The notes: generated by a model not told the origin, from the letters alone. DNA of 64,000 nucleotides from Callorhinus ursinus (GCF_003265705.1 NW_020313157.1:1030833-1094832), one strand, 5' to 3'. Shown: positions 1-10,768, counted from the first letter of the stretch. Made by a program: numbers and translations.

Positions 1-1071
1 TTTGACAAAGCAGGAAAGAATGTCCAATGGCAAAAAGACAGTCTCTTCAACAAATGGTGTTGGGAAAATTGGACAGCCACATGCAGAAGAATGAAACTGG
101 ACCATTTCCTTACACCACACACAAAAATAGACTCCAAATGGTTGAAAGACCTAAACGTGAGACAGGAGTCCATCCAAATCCTAAAGGAGAACACAGGTAG
201 CAACCTCTTCGACCTCAGCCGCAGCAACTTCTTCCTAGAAACATCGTCAAAGGCACGGGAAGCCAGGGCAAAAATGAACTATTGGGATTTCATCAAGATA
301 AAAAGCTTTTGCACAGCAAAAGAAACAGTCCACAAAACCAAAAGACAACCGACAGAATGGGAGAAAATATTTGCAAATGACATATCAGATAAAGGGCTAG
401 TATCCAAAATCTATAAAGAACTTACCAAACTCAACACCCAAAGAACAAATAATCCAATCAAGAAATGGGCAGAAGACATGAACAGACATTTTTCCAAAGA
501 AGACATCCAAATGGCCAACAGGCACATGAAAAAGTGCTCAACATCGCTCGGCATCAGGGAAATCCAAATCAAAACCTCAATGAGATACCATCTCACACCC
601 ATCAGAATGGCTAAAATTAACAAGTCAGGGAACGACAGATGTTGGCGGGGATGTGGAGAAAGGGGAACCCTCCTACACTGTTGGTGGGAATGCAAGCTGG
701 TGCAACCACTCTGGAAAACAGTATGGAGGTTCCTCAAACAGTTGAAATTAGAGCTACCATTCGATCCAGCAATTGCACTACTGGGTATTTACCACAAAGA
801 TACAAATGTAGGGACCCGAAGGGGTACGTGCACCCCAATGTTTATAGCAGCAATGTCCACAATAGCCAAACTGTGGAAAGAGCCAATATGTCCATCGACA
901 GATGAATGGATAAAGAAGAAGTGGTATATATACACAATGGAATATTATGCAGCCATCAAAAGGAATGAGATCTTGCCATTTGCAACGACGTGGATGGAAC
1001 TGGAGGGTGTTATGCTGAGTGAAATAAGTCAATCAGAGAAAGACAGGTATCATATGACCTCACTGATATGA
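1..1071 (+). CDS. LINE-1 ORF2 protein, C-terminal 356 codons (partial)
   Basis: This is the C-terminal end of the L1 endonuclease/reverse transcriptase, the protein that nicks target DNA and copies L1 and SINE RNA into it. The frame is open from base 1; the first in-window ATG is at 91, but the true start is far upstream. Counting from that ATG, the cysteine-rich C-terminal motif lies at residues 184-201 in the form C-x3-C-x7-H-x4-C (CWRGCGE, then H196 and C201), the pattern conserved in mammalian ORF2p. The C-terminal blocks [18 protein letters not shown] and the final HMTSLI are also present. The endonuclease and reverse transcriptase domains lie outside the window. No frameshift or stop is seen, so this end could be functional; activity needs the missing part. 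Expression would come from the L1 5' UTR, not visible here. Confidence 0.9.
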   Translation, partial: FDKAGKNVQWQKDSLFNKWCWENWTATCRRMKLDHFLTPHTKIDSKWLKDLNVRQESIQILKENTGSNLFDLSRSNFFLETSSKAREARAKMNYWDFIKIKSFCTAKETVHKTKRQPTEWEKIFANDISDKGLVSKIYKELTKLNTQRTNNPIKKWAEDMNRHFSKEDIQMANRHMKKCSTSLGIREIQIKTSMRYHLTPIRMAKINKSGNDRCWRGCGERGTLLHCWWECKLVQPLWKTVWRFLKQLKLELPFDPAIALLGIYHKDTNVGTRRGTCTPMFIAAMSTIAKLWKEPICPSTDEWIKKKWYIYTMEYYAAIKRNEILPFATTWMELEGVMLSEISQSEKDRYHMTSLI

Positions 1072-1545
1072 GGAATTCTTAATCTCAGGAAACAAACTGA
1101 GTGTTTTTGGAGTGGTTGGGGGTGGGAGGGATGGGGTGGCTGGGTGATAGACATTGGGAAGGGTATGTGCTACAGTGTGCGCTGTGAATTGTGCAAGACT
1201 GTTGAATCACAGATCTGTACTTCTGAAACAAATAACGCAACATATTTTAAGAAAAAAGAAAAAGAAGAAGATAACAGGAGAGGAAGAATGAAGGGGAGTA
1301 AGTCAGAGGGGGAGATGAACCATGAGAGATGATGGACTCTGAAAAACAAACTGAGGGTTCTAGAGGGGAGGAGGGTAGGGGGATGGGTTAGCTTGGTGAT
1401 GGGTATTAAAGAGGGCATATTCTGCATGGAGCACTGGGTGTTATGCACAAACAATGAATCATGGAACACTGCATCAAAAACTAATGATGTAATGTATGGT
1501 GATTAACATAACAATAAAAAAATTAAAAACAAACAAAAAAATACT
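1..1545 (+). mobile_element. LINE-1 (carnivore L1), 3' portion, cut by window edge
   Basis: The element enters from the left edge inside ORF2, ends ORF2 with a TGA at 1069-1071, and continues through a roughly 430-base G-rich then A-rich 3' UTR to an A-rich tail from about 1508 (ataacaataaaaaaatt). The 3' UTR matches the second L1 at 25285-26001 almost base for base apart from that copy's gap, which fixes the family relationship from the sequence itself. The lack of a stop codon in the visible ORF2 and the close similarity of the two copies indicate a young element. Whether it is full length cannot be judged because the 5' part lies outside the window. Confidence 0.95.
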
Positions 1546-1589
1546 AATTATGTCTTAAAAATTCTAGAACAACAACAACAAAAAAGCAG
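1546..1589. other. AT-rich flank of the L1 tail
   Basis: A short A-rich stretch, including an (aac) run, joins the L1 tail to the next repeat. A target-site duplication cannot be tested because the 5' end of the L1 is outside the window. Confidence 0.4.
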
Positions 1590-1960
1590 GCCTAGTCTTT
1601 CTCAGCAACTCTCAGATTCAACAAGGACTCAAGCTCTTTCCAACTTCCCATTCCACCATCCTGAGTCCAAGAGATTTTCATCCTGAGGATTCACCTCATG
1701 GTACCATGATGAACAGGAGGCTCCAATCATCAATACCATATCCAAAGCCAAGAAGCAGGCAATGGTCAGTGAAACAAAGAGTGAGCTCCTCATGTGGTCA
1801 TTCCTTTGAAACTGGAAGAAAATCTGCTATACTCCCTCTGAACTTCCTAATTCTTAATGTCTCATCAGACAGAACGGGGTCCCTAGTTGCAAAAGAGACT
1901 ACAATATTGAGGATCTGGCTTTTCTAGATGGATATGGGAGGCTGAGAAAGAAAAGGGGGT
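1590..1960 (+). repeat. Old mammalian interspersed repeat, family not named
   Basis: The order of segments (catcctgag, ttcacctcatgg, then cttaatgtctcatcagaca and the closing ccctagttgcaaaagag) resembles a common mammalian repeat that I recognise but cannot name with certainty; another diverged copy seems present at 21965-22340. A 73-codon frame inside it (1706-1927) has no recognisable domain and I treat it as chance. Confidence 0.4.
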
Positions 1961-2337
1961 GCTACAACATACAGAACTGACAAATCTTACTGCAAAAAAA
2001 AAGGTCTGGGTGAATATGCACCAAACTATTTCTCTGGCTATCCTTGGATGCGAGTCTCCGTGAAGATTAGAGAATGTTCCTTAGTAATTTATAAACTTGC
2101 TAGGTTACATTTTATGTAGTTGATGTAAACTCCTTTTGTAATTTCTCCACAAAAACAAAAGAACACAGTATTCCTAGATGTGGTTCTGGTGACAAACAGC
2201 CACTGTAGAGGACAAAAAAATCAGATTTTTATCAAGTTGACAAAAGGCTTTCCAGTAAGTCTCCCTCTTGAGAGTCCATTCATTCAGAAAACTTTACCAG
2301 TGGCAGAAAGTAGTAGCTGGCCATGCTTAATTTAAAG

Positions 2338-2338
<1 letters not shown>
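1961..2338. other. Unique noncoding sequence
   Basis: AT-rich DNA with no recognised repeat, gene or RNA. Confidence 0.5.

Positions 2339-2382
<44 letters not shown>
2339..2382. repeat. (TG)22 microsatellite
   Basis: Forty-four uninterrupted bases of TG, followed by a TA-rich stretch to about 2440. Long enough to be length-polymorphic and able to adopt Z-DNA. Confidence 0.97.
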
Positions 2383-2385
<3 letters not shown>

Positions 2386-2449
2386 ATATTATGTATATAT
2401 ATATTTACATCTATATCTACTTATGTATCTCTATAAAACCCTATTAATA

Positions 2450-2498
2450 TCAGCAATTCCCAACTAGAGGTGATTTTGCACACAAGGGGACACTGTAT
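2450..2498 (+). mobile_element. MER5A fragment (hAT-type DNA transposon)
   Basis: The segment reads like the first 45-50 bases of MER5A: a cccaact start, then ggtgattttgc and aggggaca. It breaks off into a TG-rich run at 2497-2518. MER5A is a nonautonomous hAT/Charlie-type transposon shared by placental mammals. Short, so the call is moderate. Confidence 0.45.
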
Positions 2499-2920
2499 GT
2501 GTGTGTGTCTGTGTGTGCATACATATATATCCAAGGAGGAAGAACACCTTTGCTCAGAGTCCACGTCAGATTTACAACTCAAATTACTCCATTAGAATCA
2601 GTTGCATTTATGATTGTCCAAGTCACACATATACAATGTATCAGAAAGTCCATTAAAAAGCAAGTTGTTTTTCTAGCCAGGCCTTTTATTTTCAAGTTCC
2701 ATCCTCATTAGCAGTTACCTTTTTCTTGTCACAGAGTTAATGTTGATGTAGAGTGAAAAAGGCAGGGACACAAGAGTAATACTCCTCCTTTGGCAGAACC
2801 TTATTTTTTTTTGCTAGGTGGGAGAATTAGTACACCTTGACATATTTAAATTATCCAAATAGACCACCACAAAGAGGCACCCTACAGTCAAATTTAGTAT
2901 GAAGTGCCTAGACAATGCAA
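2499..2920. other. Unique noncoding sequence
   Basis: No recognised repeat apart from the short TG-rich start. The 70-codon frame at 2499-2711 has no similarity I can recognise. Confidence 0.45.
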
Positions 2921-4030
2921 TGGGAACAAAATAGTGTTTTCAACAAAGGATGCTGGGACGACTGGCTATCCACGTGTAAAGTATAAAAGAGAACCCTTAT
3001 CTCATATCACATGGAAAAATTAAGTCAAAATGGAGCATAAACCTAAGTGTTGGAATTGATATCGTACAACTCGTAGGAGAAAAAACAGGAGTAAATCTTT
3101 GTGGCGTTGGGGTAGACAATGAATTCTTATATATAATACCAAAAGAATAAGCAAATAAAATGAAAAATAGATAAATTGGACTACATAGAAATAAAAAACT
3201 TTGTACTGTAAACAGTTCTATCTAAAAAGCAAAAAGGCAATCCATGGAATGGGAGAAAATATTTCAAATCATATATGTGATAAGAAACCTCTATCCAGAA
3301 TGTATAAAAAACCTTATAATTCAATAATCAAAATCAGTAATAAAAACCCAGTTTTAAAAATAAAGAATTCCAGTAGACTTTTATACAAAAAAAGATGGAC
3401 AAATAGCCAATAAGTACATAAAAAGATACTTAATACCATTAGTCATTAAGGAAATGCAAATCAAAACCACTTAATGCCAAGGAAATGCAAATCAAAACCA
3501 CAATGATCTACTACTTCACAACCATTAGAATGTCTACAATCAAAAAGAATGACTATAATAAGTGTTGACAAAGATATGGAGAAATTGCAACCCTCAGACA
3601 TTAATGATGGGAGTGTAAAATGGAGCAGCCACTTTGGAAAGCAGTTTGGCAATTCTTCAAAATGCTAAACACAGAATTACTATGTGACTCAGAAATTCTA
3701 TTCCTAGGTATATATCCAAGAGAAATGAAAACATGTCCACAGAAGTTCTTGTACATGAATATCCACAGGAGTATTATTCATAATGGCCAAAGAGCAGAAA
3801 CAACCCAAATGTCCATCAACTAATAATGTACAAACAAAATGTGGTATATTAATATAATGGAATATTATTTGGCTACAGAAAATGGATACAACTTTGATAT
3901 GTGCTATAACATGGAACCTTCAAAACACTATGCTAACTGGGGAAAAAAAAACAGACGCAGAACACCACATATTGCATTATTCCACATATATGAAATATCC
4001 AAAATGGGCAAATCGATAGAAATGTAAATT
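2921..4030 (+). pseudogene. L1 ORF2 remnant
   Basis: Three short open stretches (3201-3413, 3620-3823 and 3839-4027) each translate to decayed ORF2 C-terminal sequence. One contains MEQPLWKAVWQFF, equivalent to the [10 protein letters not shown] block of the young copy, and GIYPREMKTCPQ; another contains WYINIMEYY, equivalent to WYIYTMEYY. The cysteine motif is no longer intact and the frame shifts between blocks. This is a dead copy with no coding role. Confidence 0.8.
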
Positions 4031-4266
4031 AGAATGGTGGTGGCTTAGGACTGGGGGTTGAATGTGGTGAGGGGGATGATAAGTGACTACTAATGGATTC
4101 AAGGTTTCATTCTAGAGTGATAAAATATATTAAATTTAGATTACATGGATATTTGTCCAACTCAGTGAATATAATAAAAACCACTGAATTACATTCTTTA
4201 AATGGGTGAGTTTTGTGACTCACCATTATATGGTATGTGACTCTCAATAAAGAGGCTTAAAAAAGA
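2921..4266 (+). mobile_element. Old mammalian L1 (L1M type), 5'-truncated
   Basis: The segment follows the L1 ORF2 end and 3' UTR in order. Landmarks are ggaatgggagaaaatattt near 3246, gcaaatcaaaaccac at 3456 and 3487, the stretch equivalent to the young L1 C-terminus from about 3600, tggtatattaatataatgg at 3842, and a 3' UTR with ccactgaattac and aaatgggtgag, closing in ctcaataaa near 4250. It is much more diverged than the carnivore L1 at 1-1545 and has stops and frameshifts throughout. A 31-bp tandem duplication lies inside it at 3448-3501. Confidence 0.85.
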
Positions 4267-5897
4267 GTACAAATATTTGTGTGTATGGGCCCTGGGAGTT
4301 GTGCAGTGCACAACCTGAGCGCCCTTGGTGTTGGCCCAAAGAGTTTAAAAAATGATTTAGTACCAATAATTAGAAAATAGAAGATATCACGTTAAAAACA
4401 TTTGTTTTTTTCTTGGAAATCATAAGATCTGGCCCATGGCTCTACGTGTCAACAATCTGCTAGAGCTCCGGAGCCTCTTCACCCAGAGCATTCACTGTCT
4501 GGTTTCCCACCACTCCCTTTAGATATCATAGCCTAAAATGAGAAGTCAGCCACCATTCATAATCACCCATGCATCCTTGCATTCCTCATGAAATGGTTAA
4601 GGACAAGTGAAATATTTGATCTGGTCTGTTTCCTTGGGTCACTAAGTATGGCTGTGTGAATTGTTCTTGTGATTCCTGAACTCCACATTGCTGCCCTCCA
4701 GGCACCAAATCTCTTTTATTTGCGGACTGCACCTTCCCCGGCACTTCCTTTTCTCACTAGACAAAGGGTGTGCCTCTATCTGTTCTTGATAAGGCCCTGT
4801 CATTCCTTATGAATTGCTTCTCCACTTCAATATGACAAGGACACCTTCTGTGGATACAGATCAACTCAAGTGTCCTCAAGCAGTCTTGTTTCCTGTGTAG
4901 CTAATACATATTCAATTCACACTGCAACATCAGAAAGAGGGAGGCCGTAGCTTTCCAATGAGCAAGAGTGATCCTCAAGGCCAAATTAAACAAAAGCAGC
5001 GGGGTTGGGTGGAGTCTGCGATTGCAGTAAAAAGCTAGGCAAGGGGAGACAAATACCCTAAGCATTTCCCTAGTTTTCCATCAGTCATGGACTATCTTCC
5101 CAATGTTGCCATACCTGGGATCTGACATATGCTCACACCACCTGTCTTTTTATTTACTAACCAAGTACTCTTACTATGTGGCCCGGTGCTATCGAAAGGT
5201 ACACCTTTGTTAAATAAAAAGATAAAAGAAGATATTACTTCTTCCAAACAATTCACTTTTTTTTTACTCAAATAAGCAAAATTAAAAAATTATAAAAGGG
5301 AATTCTTCTATTGCTACAATAAATTAACAAACAGGAATGCTATCATAAAGAGAAGGTAACTATAAAAATAAAAGCAACCCCAACAAAAACGTTCATCAGC
5401 TGTAGCAAGATCCCATTGCCAGCCCAAGGCCTCACTCTCCCTTTGTTAAAACGAAGACTGGAAAATTTCATTAAAGGTAAACCATTACCAAACTGAAAAT
5501 TTCCTCTTAAGGTAATCAGGAGGCTCATAAGAAAAATGAAAGGCTTAAAATTTCCTTGCTCTATGATTCCATATTATGTTAATCCTTTCTTTTTCAGCCT
5601 AAACGCACTGCAATGACCCATTGGTAAACTCACAAGGCACACCGAGCAACATATTCTACGGAAAGCATAAGGATCCACTGGAGCAAGAAGGACGCATGGG
5701 CAGGGACAGCCCCTATTCTCCATCCACAATCCCATGCTCTAAAAACCCATGAGGGGGAAGGCTCCTCAGCTGCTTGTCTTGGTGAGTGGGAGAATTGGAA
5801 CTGCAACGTTAATGTCCAGGGTAAATTTGCCTACATAGGAATAAGCCCACAGACCTATTTCATCAGCCTCTGGAGCTCTCTGGGCACATGTGGGGGA
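4267..5897. other. Unique noncoding sequence
   Basis: About 1.6 kb with no confidently recognised repeat. Open frames here (for example 5343-5528 minus) are short and without recognisable domains. Confidence 0.5.
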
Positions 5898-5944
5898 GTG
5901 TGTGCACACGTTCGCGCGCGTGCACACACACACACACACACACA
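5898..5944. repeat. (CA)n with a CG-rich alternating core
   Basis: Alternating purine-pyrimidine DNA: gtgtgtgcacacg, then cgcgcgcgtg, then about eleven CA units. See the finding on Z-DNA potential. The 78-codon minus frame across it only encodes the CV repeats expected from the microsatellite. Confidence 0.9.
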
Positions 5945-6234
5945 GAGTCTTGCTCAGGGGACTATGACCTGCAGGGCCAGACAGGTGTGCAGATCCCCTC
6001 ACTTAGTAGTTGAGCCTCAGTTTCCCCATATGTAAATAAAAATATTCATCATGGAGGATGACTATAATTAGTACATGTGCAACTTCAGCTTGCTGCTCAG
6101 GACCCTAGAGGAGCCTAGTTAACTGGTAGCTATTATTCTTCCAGTTCAATCTTTCTATATTGAAATACTGCAAAGTAACGCTAGAGAAGGAACAGAAGAG
6201 AAGAAATTTAGAGAGATGCATTTGAAATACAGAC

Positions 6235-6415
6235 TTAGTGAATCTTTCTACCCCGTGACCTGTGGCATGTGGTTAATCTCTGTGAATCTCCAATTTCATG
6301 TATGTGAAACAGTATAAAAATGTTAAGTTATATAATTAATAACTATATAATTAGATAATAGGAGGGTTTTGAAGACACGCAGCACATAGTAGGTACTCAG
6401 GGAAGGTGAGTTAAT
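6235..6415 (+). mobile_element. MIR SINE remnant
   Basis: The piece around ctgtggcatgtggttaatctctgtgaatctc and the later gcacatagtaggtactcag follow the middle and 3' part of the sense MIR consensus (loss of the head, then control-phrase segments in order). Strongly diverged, with an AT-rich insertion between the two blocks. Confidence 0.55.
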
Positions 6416-6690
6416 TCTCTATCCACAGTTGAAAGAGTTAGAAATATAAAAACCCAGTTTCACAAAGCAAATGCATTTTTCTGATCTGATTTTCCAAATC
6501 CCTTCAAAAGGATGTCTGGATGTACAGGATGATCTGCTAATCTTACCTTTAGTAGTGAGCTTTGTTAAATGCATTTAAAATATGTCGTCTTCTTTATTTT
6601 GCATTTTAGATCCTACCTTCTGGGCAATTTTCAAGTTAAACATCATGGTACAAGTTAAGGATAGAAACTGCGCTGCAGAGGGAACAAAAA
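6416..6690. other. Unique noncoding sequence
   Basis: No recognised element up to the start of the inverted duplication. Confidence 0.4.
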
Positions 6691-6822
6691 TTAAATTCTG
6701 TAACCTTAATTATATGTGAGTCCCCTTTGCCATGTTATGTAACATATTCACAGGTTCCAGGGCTTAGGCGACCACTCAGCCCACCATGGCAGGTAAGATG
6801 CAGGCCTGAGAGGTTGCTCTTG
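6691..6822 (-). repeat. Left arm of a 132-bp inverted duplication
   Basis: Reverse complement of 7502-7633 with 130 of 132 positions identical (differences near 6748 and 6769). Sequence similarity stops abruptly at both ends. The right arm overlaps the 5' part of an LTR-like remnant, so the left arm is best read as a copy of that locus in the opposite orientation. Confidence 0.92.
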
Positions 6823-7208
6823 AGGGAACCTGTTTCCTTTACTAGAAACAGGTAGGTAAGGACTTCAGTGCTGTGTGTCACAGCAGCTAAGACCCAGACT
6901 GAAAGAGGAGTAGTTTCTAGCACCTGACAAAAGCTAGTGAAGCGGTCCCAGTGCCTCAATAGTCCCTGCCCCACTGCCAGGAACTCAGGCAGGGAGAGTC
7001 TGTACTGTTCTTTATAGAAGGAGTTCTGAATAATGTACTGAACACAGAGCTCCCTCAGTGATGATATATTTACTACATACTATGCACAGTGTACCCACTC
7101 TTAAAGGTATCCTAGTGCAATCATGGCACTTACTACTTCACCTTCATTTTCACCCAAAGATTCATGCAGGAATCCAGTGTTGGCTAGGTGTGCATCTGCA
7201 AAGCTCAT
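6823..7208. other. Unique loop sequence between the inverted arms
   Basis: No recognised repeat until the CAN-SINE. It forms part of the 679-bp spacer of the inverted duplication. Confidence 0.4.
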
Positions 7209-7410
7209 TTAAGATTTTTTAAATTTATTTTAGAGAGAGACCATGCAAGCGGGGGGGGGGGGCAGAGCGAGAGGGAGAGAAAGAATCCCAAGCAGAATCC
7301 GTGCTAAGCATGGAGCCCAATGCCAGGATCAAGCCCAGGACCCTGAGATCATGACCTGAACCAAAATCAAGAGTCAGTCACTTAACGAACTGAGCCACCC
7401 AGGCACCCCT
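7209..7410 (-). mobile_element. CAN-SINE (tRNA-derived carnivore SINE)
   Basis: Read on the minus strand it has the tRNA-like head (ggtgcctgggtggctcagtt), the RNA polymerase III box region (agggtcctgggcttgatcct), a CT-rich body and an A/T-rich tail. A 12-base G homopolymer sits at 7251-7262 in the body. It is flanked by a degraded target-site duplication, ctgcaaagctcat against ctgcaaagcttat. Confidence 0.93.
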
Positions 7411-7501
7411 GCAAAGCTTATATAGATTGAAATGTATGCGTGTGTATCAGTTACTAACACAGAGAACAAATGGGGTGCAAATTGCTCCCCATACTAGTGG
7501 C

Positions 7502-7633
7502 CAAGAGCAACCTCTCAGGCCTGCATCTTACCTGCCATGGTGGGCTGAGTGGTCCCCTAAGCCCTGGAACCTGTGAGTATGTTACATAACATGGCAAAGG
7601 GGACTCACATATAATTAAGGTTACAGAATTTAA
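7502..7633 (+). repeat. Right arm of the 132-bp inverted duplication
   Basis: Inverted partner of 6691-6822. Its right half lies inside the LTR-like remnant at 7560-8135, while its left half extends into the flanking sequence, so the duplicated unit is a genomic segment and not a mobile element boundary. Confidence 0.92.
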
Positions 7634-8135
7634 CATAGGGAGATTATCATGGATTACATCTAATGTAATCTCACAAACCCTTAAACCAAGGGAACATTCT
7701 CTGGCAGTAGGTAAGGCAGTTGAGAAAGAAGGGGAGATCGGAGCACGAGAAGAGTTTGACTCATAACTGCTGGCTTTGAAGGCAGAAGAGGCCACGAGCC
7801 AAGAAATGTGGGTGACCTCTACCAGCTGACAAAAAATCCTTGGCCAACAGCCAGCAAGGAATCAGGGATTTGAGTCCCAAGATCACATGGAATTGAGTTT
7901 TGCCAATAAGCTGAATGAACCTGGAAGCAAATTCCCTTTCAGAGGGTCCTAAGTTCCCAGATAAGCTGATACCTTGAGTCCAGTCTTGTGAAACACAGAC
8001 CAGAGAATCCACCCCAAACAAACCACTGCCCCAGCCATCTGACCTACAGAACTGTGAAATAATTCATTTGTCTTAGCTTTAAGCCATCAAACTTTTGGCA
8101 TTTATTATGATAGTAATAGAAATCAAATACAACTG
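7560..8135 (+). mobile_element. MaLR-type (MLT1-like) LTR remnant
   Basis: The order of blocks fits the old mammalian MaLR LTR pattern: cctgtgagtatgttacataacatggcaaa, then ggagattatcatggatta, gctggctttgaaggcagaagaggccacgagcc, gacctacagaactgtgaaat and the closing ttaagccatcaaacttt. No internal viral coding region is attached, so this is a solo LTR or fragment. Subfamily not assigned. Confidence 0.6.
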
Positions 8136-8198
8136 TGTTCCCAACACTGACTCACAGGCCAGAAAAGGTTTACAAGCAAGTTTTACTAATCCTCTATT

Positions 8199-8260
8199 AA
8201 AAAAAAAAAAAGAAAGAAAGAAAGAAATAACTAAAGAGTAACTAAAAAAAAAAAAAGAAA
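8199..8260. repeat. A-rich/(GAAA)n low-complexity tract
   Basis: Two A13 runs around an (aaag) run. It could be a remnant retroelement tail or a simple repeat. Confidence 0.7.
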
Positions 8261-8385
8261 ATTGATTGATGTTTTTCATGTATAGTTTGGTATAAGGAAA
8301 TCAACTCTCCTTTCAAGGCTGAGCACAATCCTTTCTTTATTCTGAGGTGACATCCTTTCTGATTCTTTGACCTTACATTGTCTTG

Positions 8386-8560
8386 GTTTTTTAAAAGATT
8401 TTATTTATTTATGAGAGAGACCACAAGCATGAGTGGGGGCGGGGAGAAGCAGACTCCCCACTGAGCAAGGAGCCCAACACAGGGATAGATCCCAGGACTC
8501 CTGAGATGATGACCTGAGCCAAAGGCAGACGCTCGACTGACTAAGACACCCAGGCACCCC
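8386..8560 (-). mobile_element. CAN-SINE
   Basis: Minus-strand CAN-SINE with head at the right (ggggtgcctgggtgtctta in sense), B-box region, short body and an A-rich tail at the left. Target-site duplication attgtctt at 8377-8384 and 8563-8570. Confidence 0.92.
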
Positions 8561-8697
8561 AAATTGTCTTCTGTTTTATGACATTGTGATGCAGTGGATG
8601 ATTATCTTTTCAGGAAAGACAAAATGATGCTAGCTCTATTTCTGCTTTTTGGTTCCCTCCCACATTTTTTATTTTTATTTTTTTACAAATTTTATGG

Positions 8698-9255
8698 ATG
8701 TGTGAAATCCCAAAGTCTGAGAACCACAGCTGTCACCAGCTAGACCCCAAGACATGACCTTCACTGCCCACCTGCTTTTACTTGCCGACCTTTGTCCCAC
8801 ATTTTTCCTTAAGCTCTTCTTTCCAGTTTATCTGTTAACTCCAGCAATTGGAAACAAAAACCACCTCTCAAGCAATAGCAACTTCCCTGACAAGACTTCA
8901 AGCCAGCCCAGACCAGTTTGAAGCATAACCCCCAGCTGCTCCTGTGCATGCAGGTAGACCATGGAACAACCTCTAGAATGACCAATGTTTACATTTACCT
9001 CATTGTAATACTAAAATCTCAGCACAAGGAGGAGCAAAAGCCTCACTTACATAACATACGTTTGTATAGGCACGGACCTTATGCCACCTGTACTTAGAGG
9101 ACAAGGATTCCCTTTTTAAATATTTATCCTAACTCTAAATAAAAGGAACCTGTTCACCCTTGCTTGAGGAATCACGGCTTTGGAAGTTATTCCCCATGAT
9201 CTTATTTGCTGCAAATAAAGTTTATTTTGTACAACAACTTCCCCTGGTCTATCTA
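8698..9255 (+). mobile_element. Possible solo LTR of an endogenous retrovirus
   Basis: The stretch has the layout of a retroviral LTR: pyrimidine- and A-rich U3-like sequence, a TATA-like ctaaataaaagg at 9136, and a polyadenylation signal aataaag at about 9216 inside gctgcaaataaagtttatt, followed by cttcccctggtct. It may begin at tgtgaaat and end near gactca. I found no clear flanking duplication and no viral gene next to it. Family unknown; it could also be another old repeat. Confidence 0.35.
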
Positions 9256-9589
9256 TGACTCACCAAGGAGCAGACTTATGTTGGTGTGGTTACATTGCCA
9301 CACATTACACACTTTCTTCTTTGAGGCCAGCAGTTGAAGAAATGACAACCAAAGGGACACAGAAACAGTGAGGAGACATTCTGAGTGCCTGGATACTAAC
9401 TTGTCCATATCCTTCTGTTTAGGAAAATAGGTATATCTGATTCTACAAAGTAGACACATCCTCAAAACTGTGGCTCCAAAATGTTTTGGATTTTGTTTGA
9501 GAGCACATGTGGTTGTGCTTGTGGGTTTGTGTGTAGGTGTAAATCCAGTTATATTTCAAAGAAGGAGATAAGATTGCTATACCAACAAA
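9256..9589. other. Unique noncoding sequence
   Basis: Nothing recognised. The 70-codon minus frame at 9253-9465 and the 66-codon plus frame at 9481-9681 show no domain. Confidence 0.4.
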
Positions 9590-9930
9590 ATGCTATCCAC
9601 TCATTCACCCATTTATTCATTCAATACATATGTATGGAGTACCAACTATGTGTCAGAACTGTACTAGATCTTAGGAATTAATGATGAACGAAAATAAAGT
9701 CATTTCATGGAAGTTAGAATCTCATAAGGGAGATGGAAATCAATGAATTAATTCCACAAATATATGCCAAACTGAAACTGCTATGCGTGCTAAAAAAAGA
9801 GGCATCTCATAGTGGGTTTCATCTGGTCTGGCTGGGGTGTCAGACATGACTTCCCTGAGAAAATGATGTCATAGCAAGAATCTAAAGGATGAGGGAGCCA
9901 ACTAAGCAAAGCAGCGAAGACCAGTGTTGT
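9590..9930 (-). mobile_element. LINE L2, 3' end
   Basis: Reverse complement of the L2 3' end: cattcacccatttattcattcaat marks the (TGAA)n terminus, followed by accaactatgtgtcagaac and, further in, the counterpart of the upstream L2 blocks (tgacttccctgagaaaa, ctaaaggatgagggagcc). Highly diverged, no coding capacity. Confidence 0.75.
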
Positions 9931-10059
9931 ATGCAAATACAATAATCCTTATGTAAATGGAGATACATTCTGAAGAGGAGAGTCAGTACATCCTTCCCCC
10001 ACCCCCCTTTTAAGTGGAGCTATTTGTGCCAAAAGAGGAAAGAAGGCCTGAACTACCAG
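9931..10059. other. Unique noncoding sequence
   Basis: Nothing recognised. Confidence 0.35.
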
Positions 10060-10140
10060 CCTGGAAATCTGGCTTCTACTCTCAGTATTTTAGTATAAAT
10101 GTGACTCAATGTCTGGTTTCAGCTTCCTCATTGCTGACAT
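10060..10140 (+). mobile_element. MIR SINE fragment
   Basis: The order ggaaatctggcttctact, aaatgtgactcaatgtctgg and ttcagcttcctcattgctga matches the central region of the sense MIR consensus. Short and diverged. Confidence 0.5.
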
Positions 10141-10379
10141 GTTCTACTGGGACTCTATGAATTCTAAACTCTCTGTAACATCCTTAAAATTCCCACACTT
10201 CTGAATCATTGTTGTCAAGAACAGAAAAGATGAGCTAATATAAATAATGACAATCAGCAGCAACAACGAATGTATTTCATTGTGCACTTACTGTGTGACC
10301 AGACACTGTATCAATATTCTCCATCAATTAGCTCATTTAAGCCTCCTAACAACTCATGAAATAAGTTTGTGTGGCAGTG

Positions 10380-10745
10380 ACTGACATGGCTCACTATCAC
10401 TGGGAGCTCTCAGCCCCTGAACACATTGTAAGATTGTAATGCCTGACCCTCTGTGGTTTGGCAGTACTCTATGATCTATGTTGGCCAATGAGCTATGAGC
10501 AGAACTCCTGTGTGCCACCTCTCACCTGAGCATGAATTTTGGCACAATACCCTCCAGAAGACTCTTTCTCCCCCTGCTAAGGTGACCAGCAGTAATTTCG
10601 ATGGTGGCTTCTCCACAAGTCTGAATCCTTGAGTGTGTCTGACAAGAAGCACAGTCCATGGAGTTGATGAAAATACTTTTATTATTTGAAGCTACTGAAC
10701 TATGGGGTTGATCGTTACTGCAACATATCCTAGCTTACCCTGTCT
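10380..10745 (+). mobile_element. Old LTR-like repeat remnant
   Basis: Blocks ggccaatgagctatgagcag, ctgtgtgccacctctcacctgagc, gatggtggcttctcca and the closing ctatggggttgatcgttactgcaacatatcctagc recur in the same order in the elements at 21390-21780 and 31930-32400. The pattern resembles MaLR/MLT1-like LTRs. Family is tentative. Confidence 0.45.
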
Positions 10746-10768
10746 AGCACACATTTATATCGATCTGC

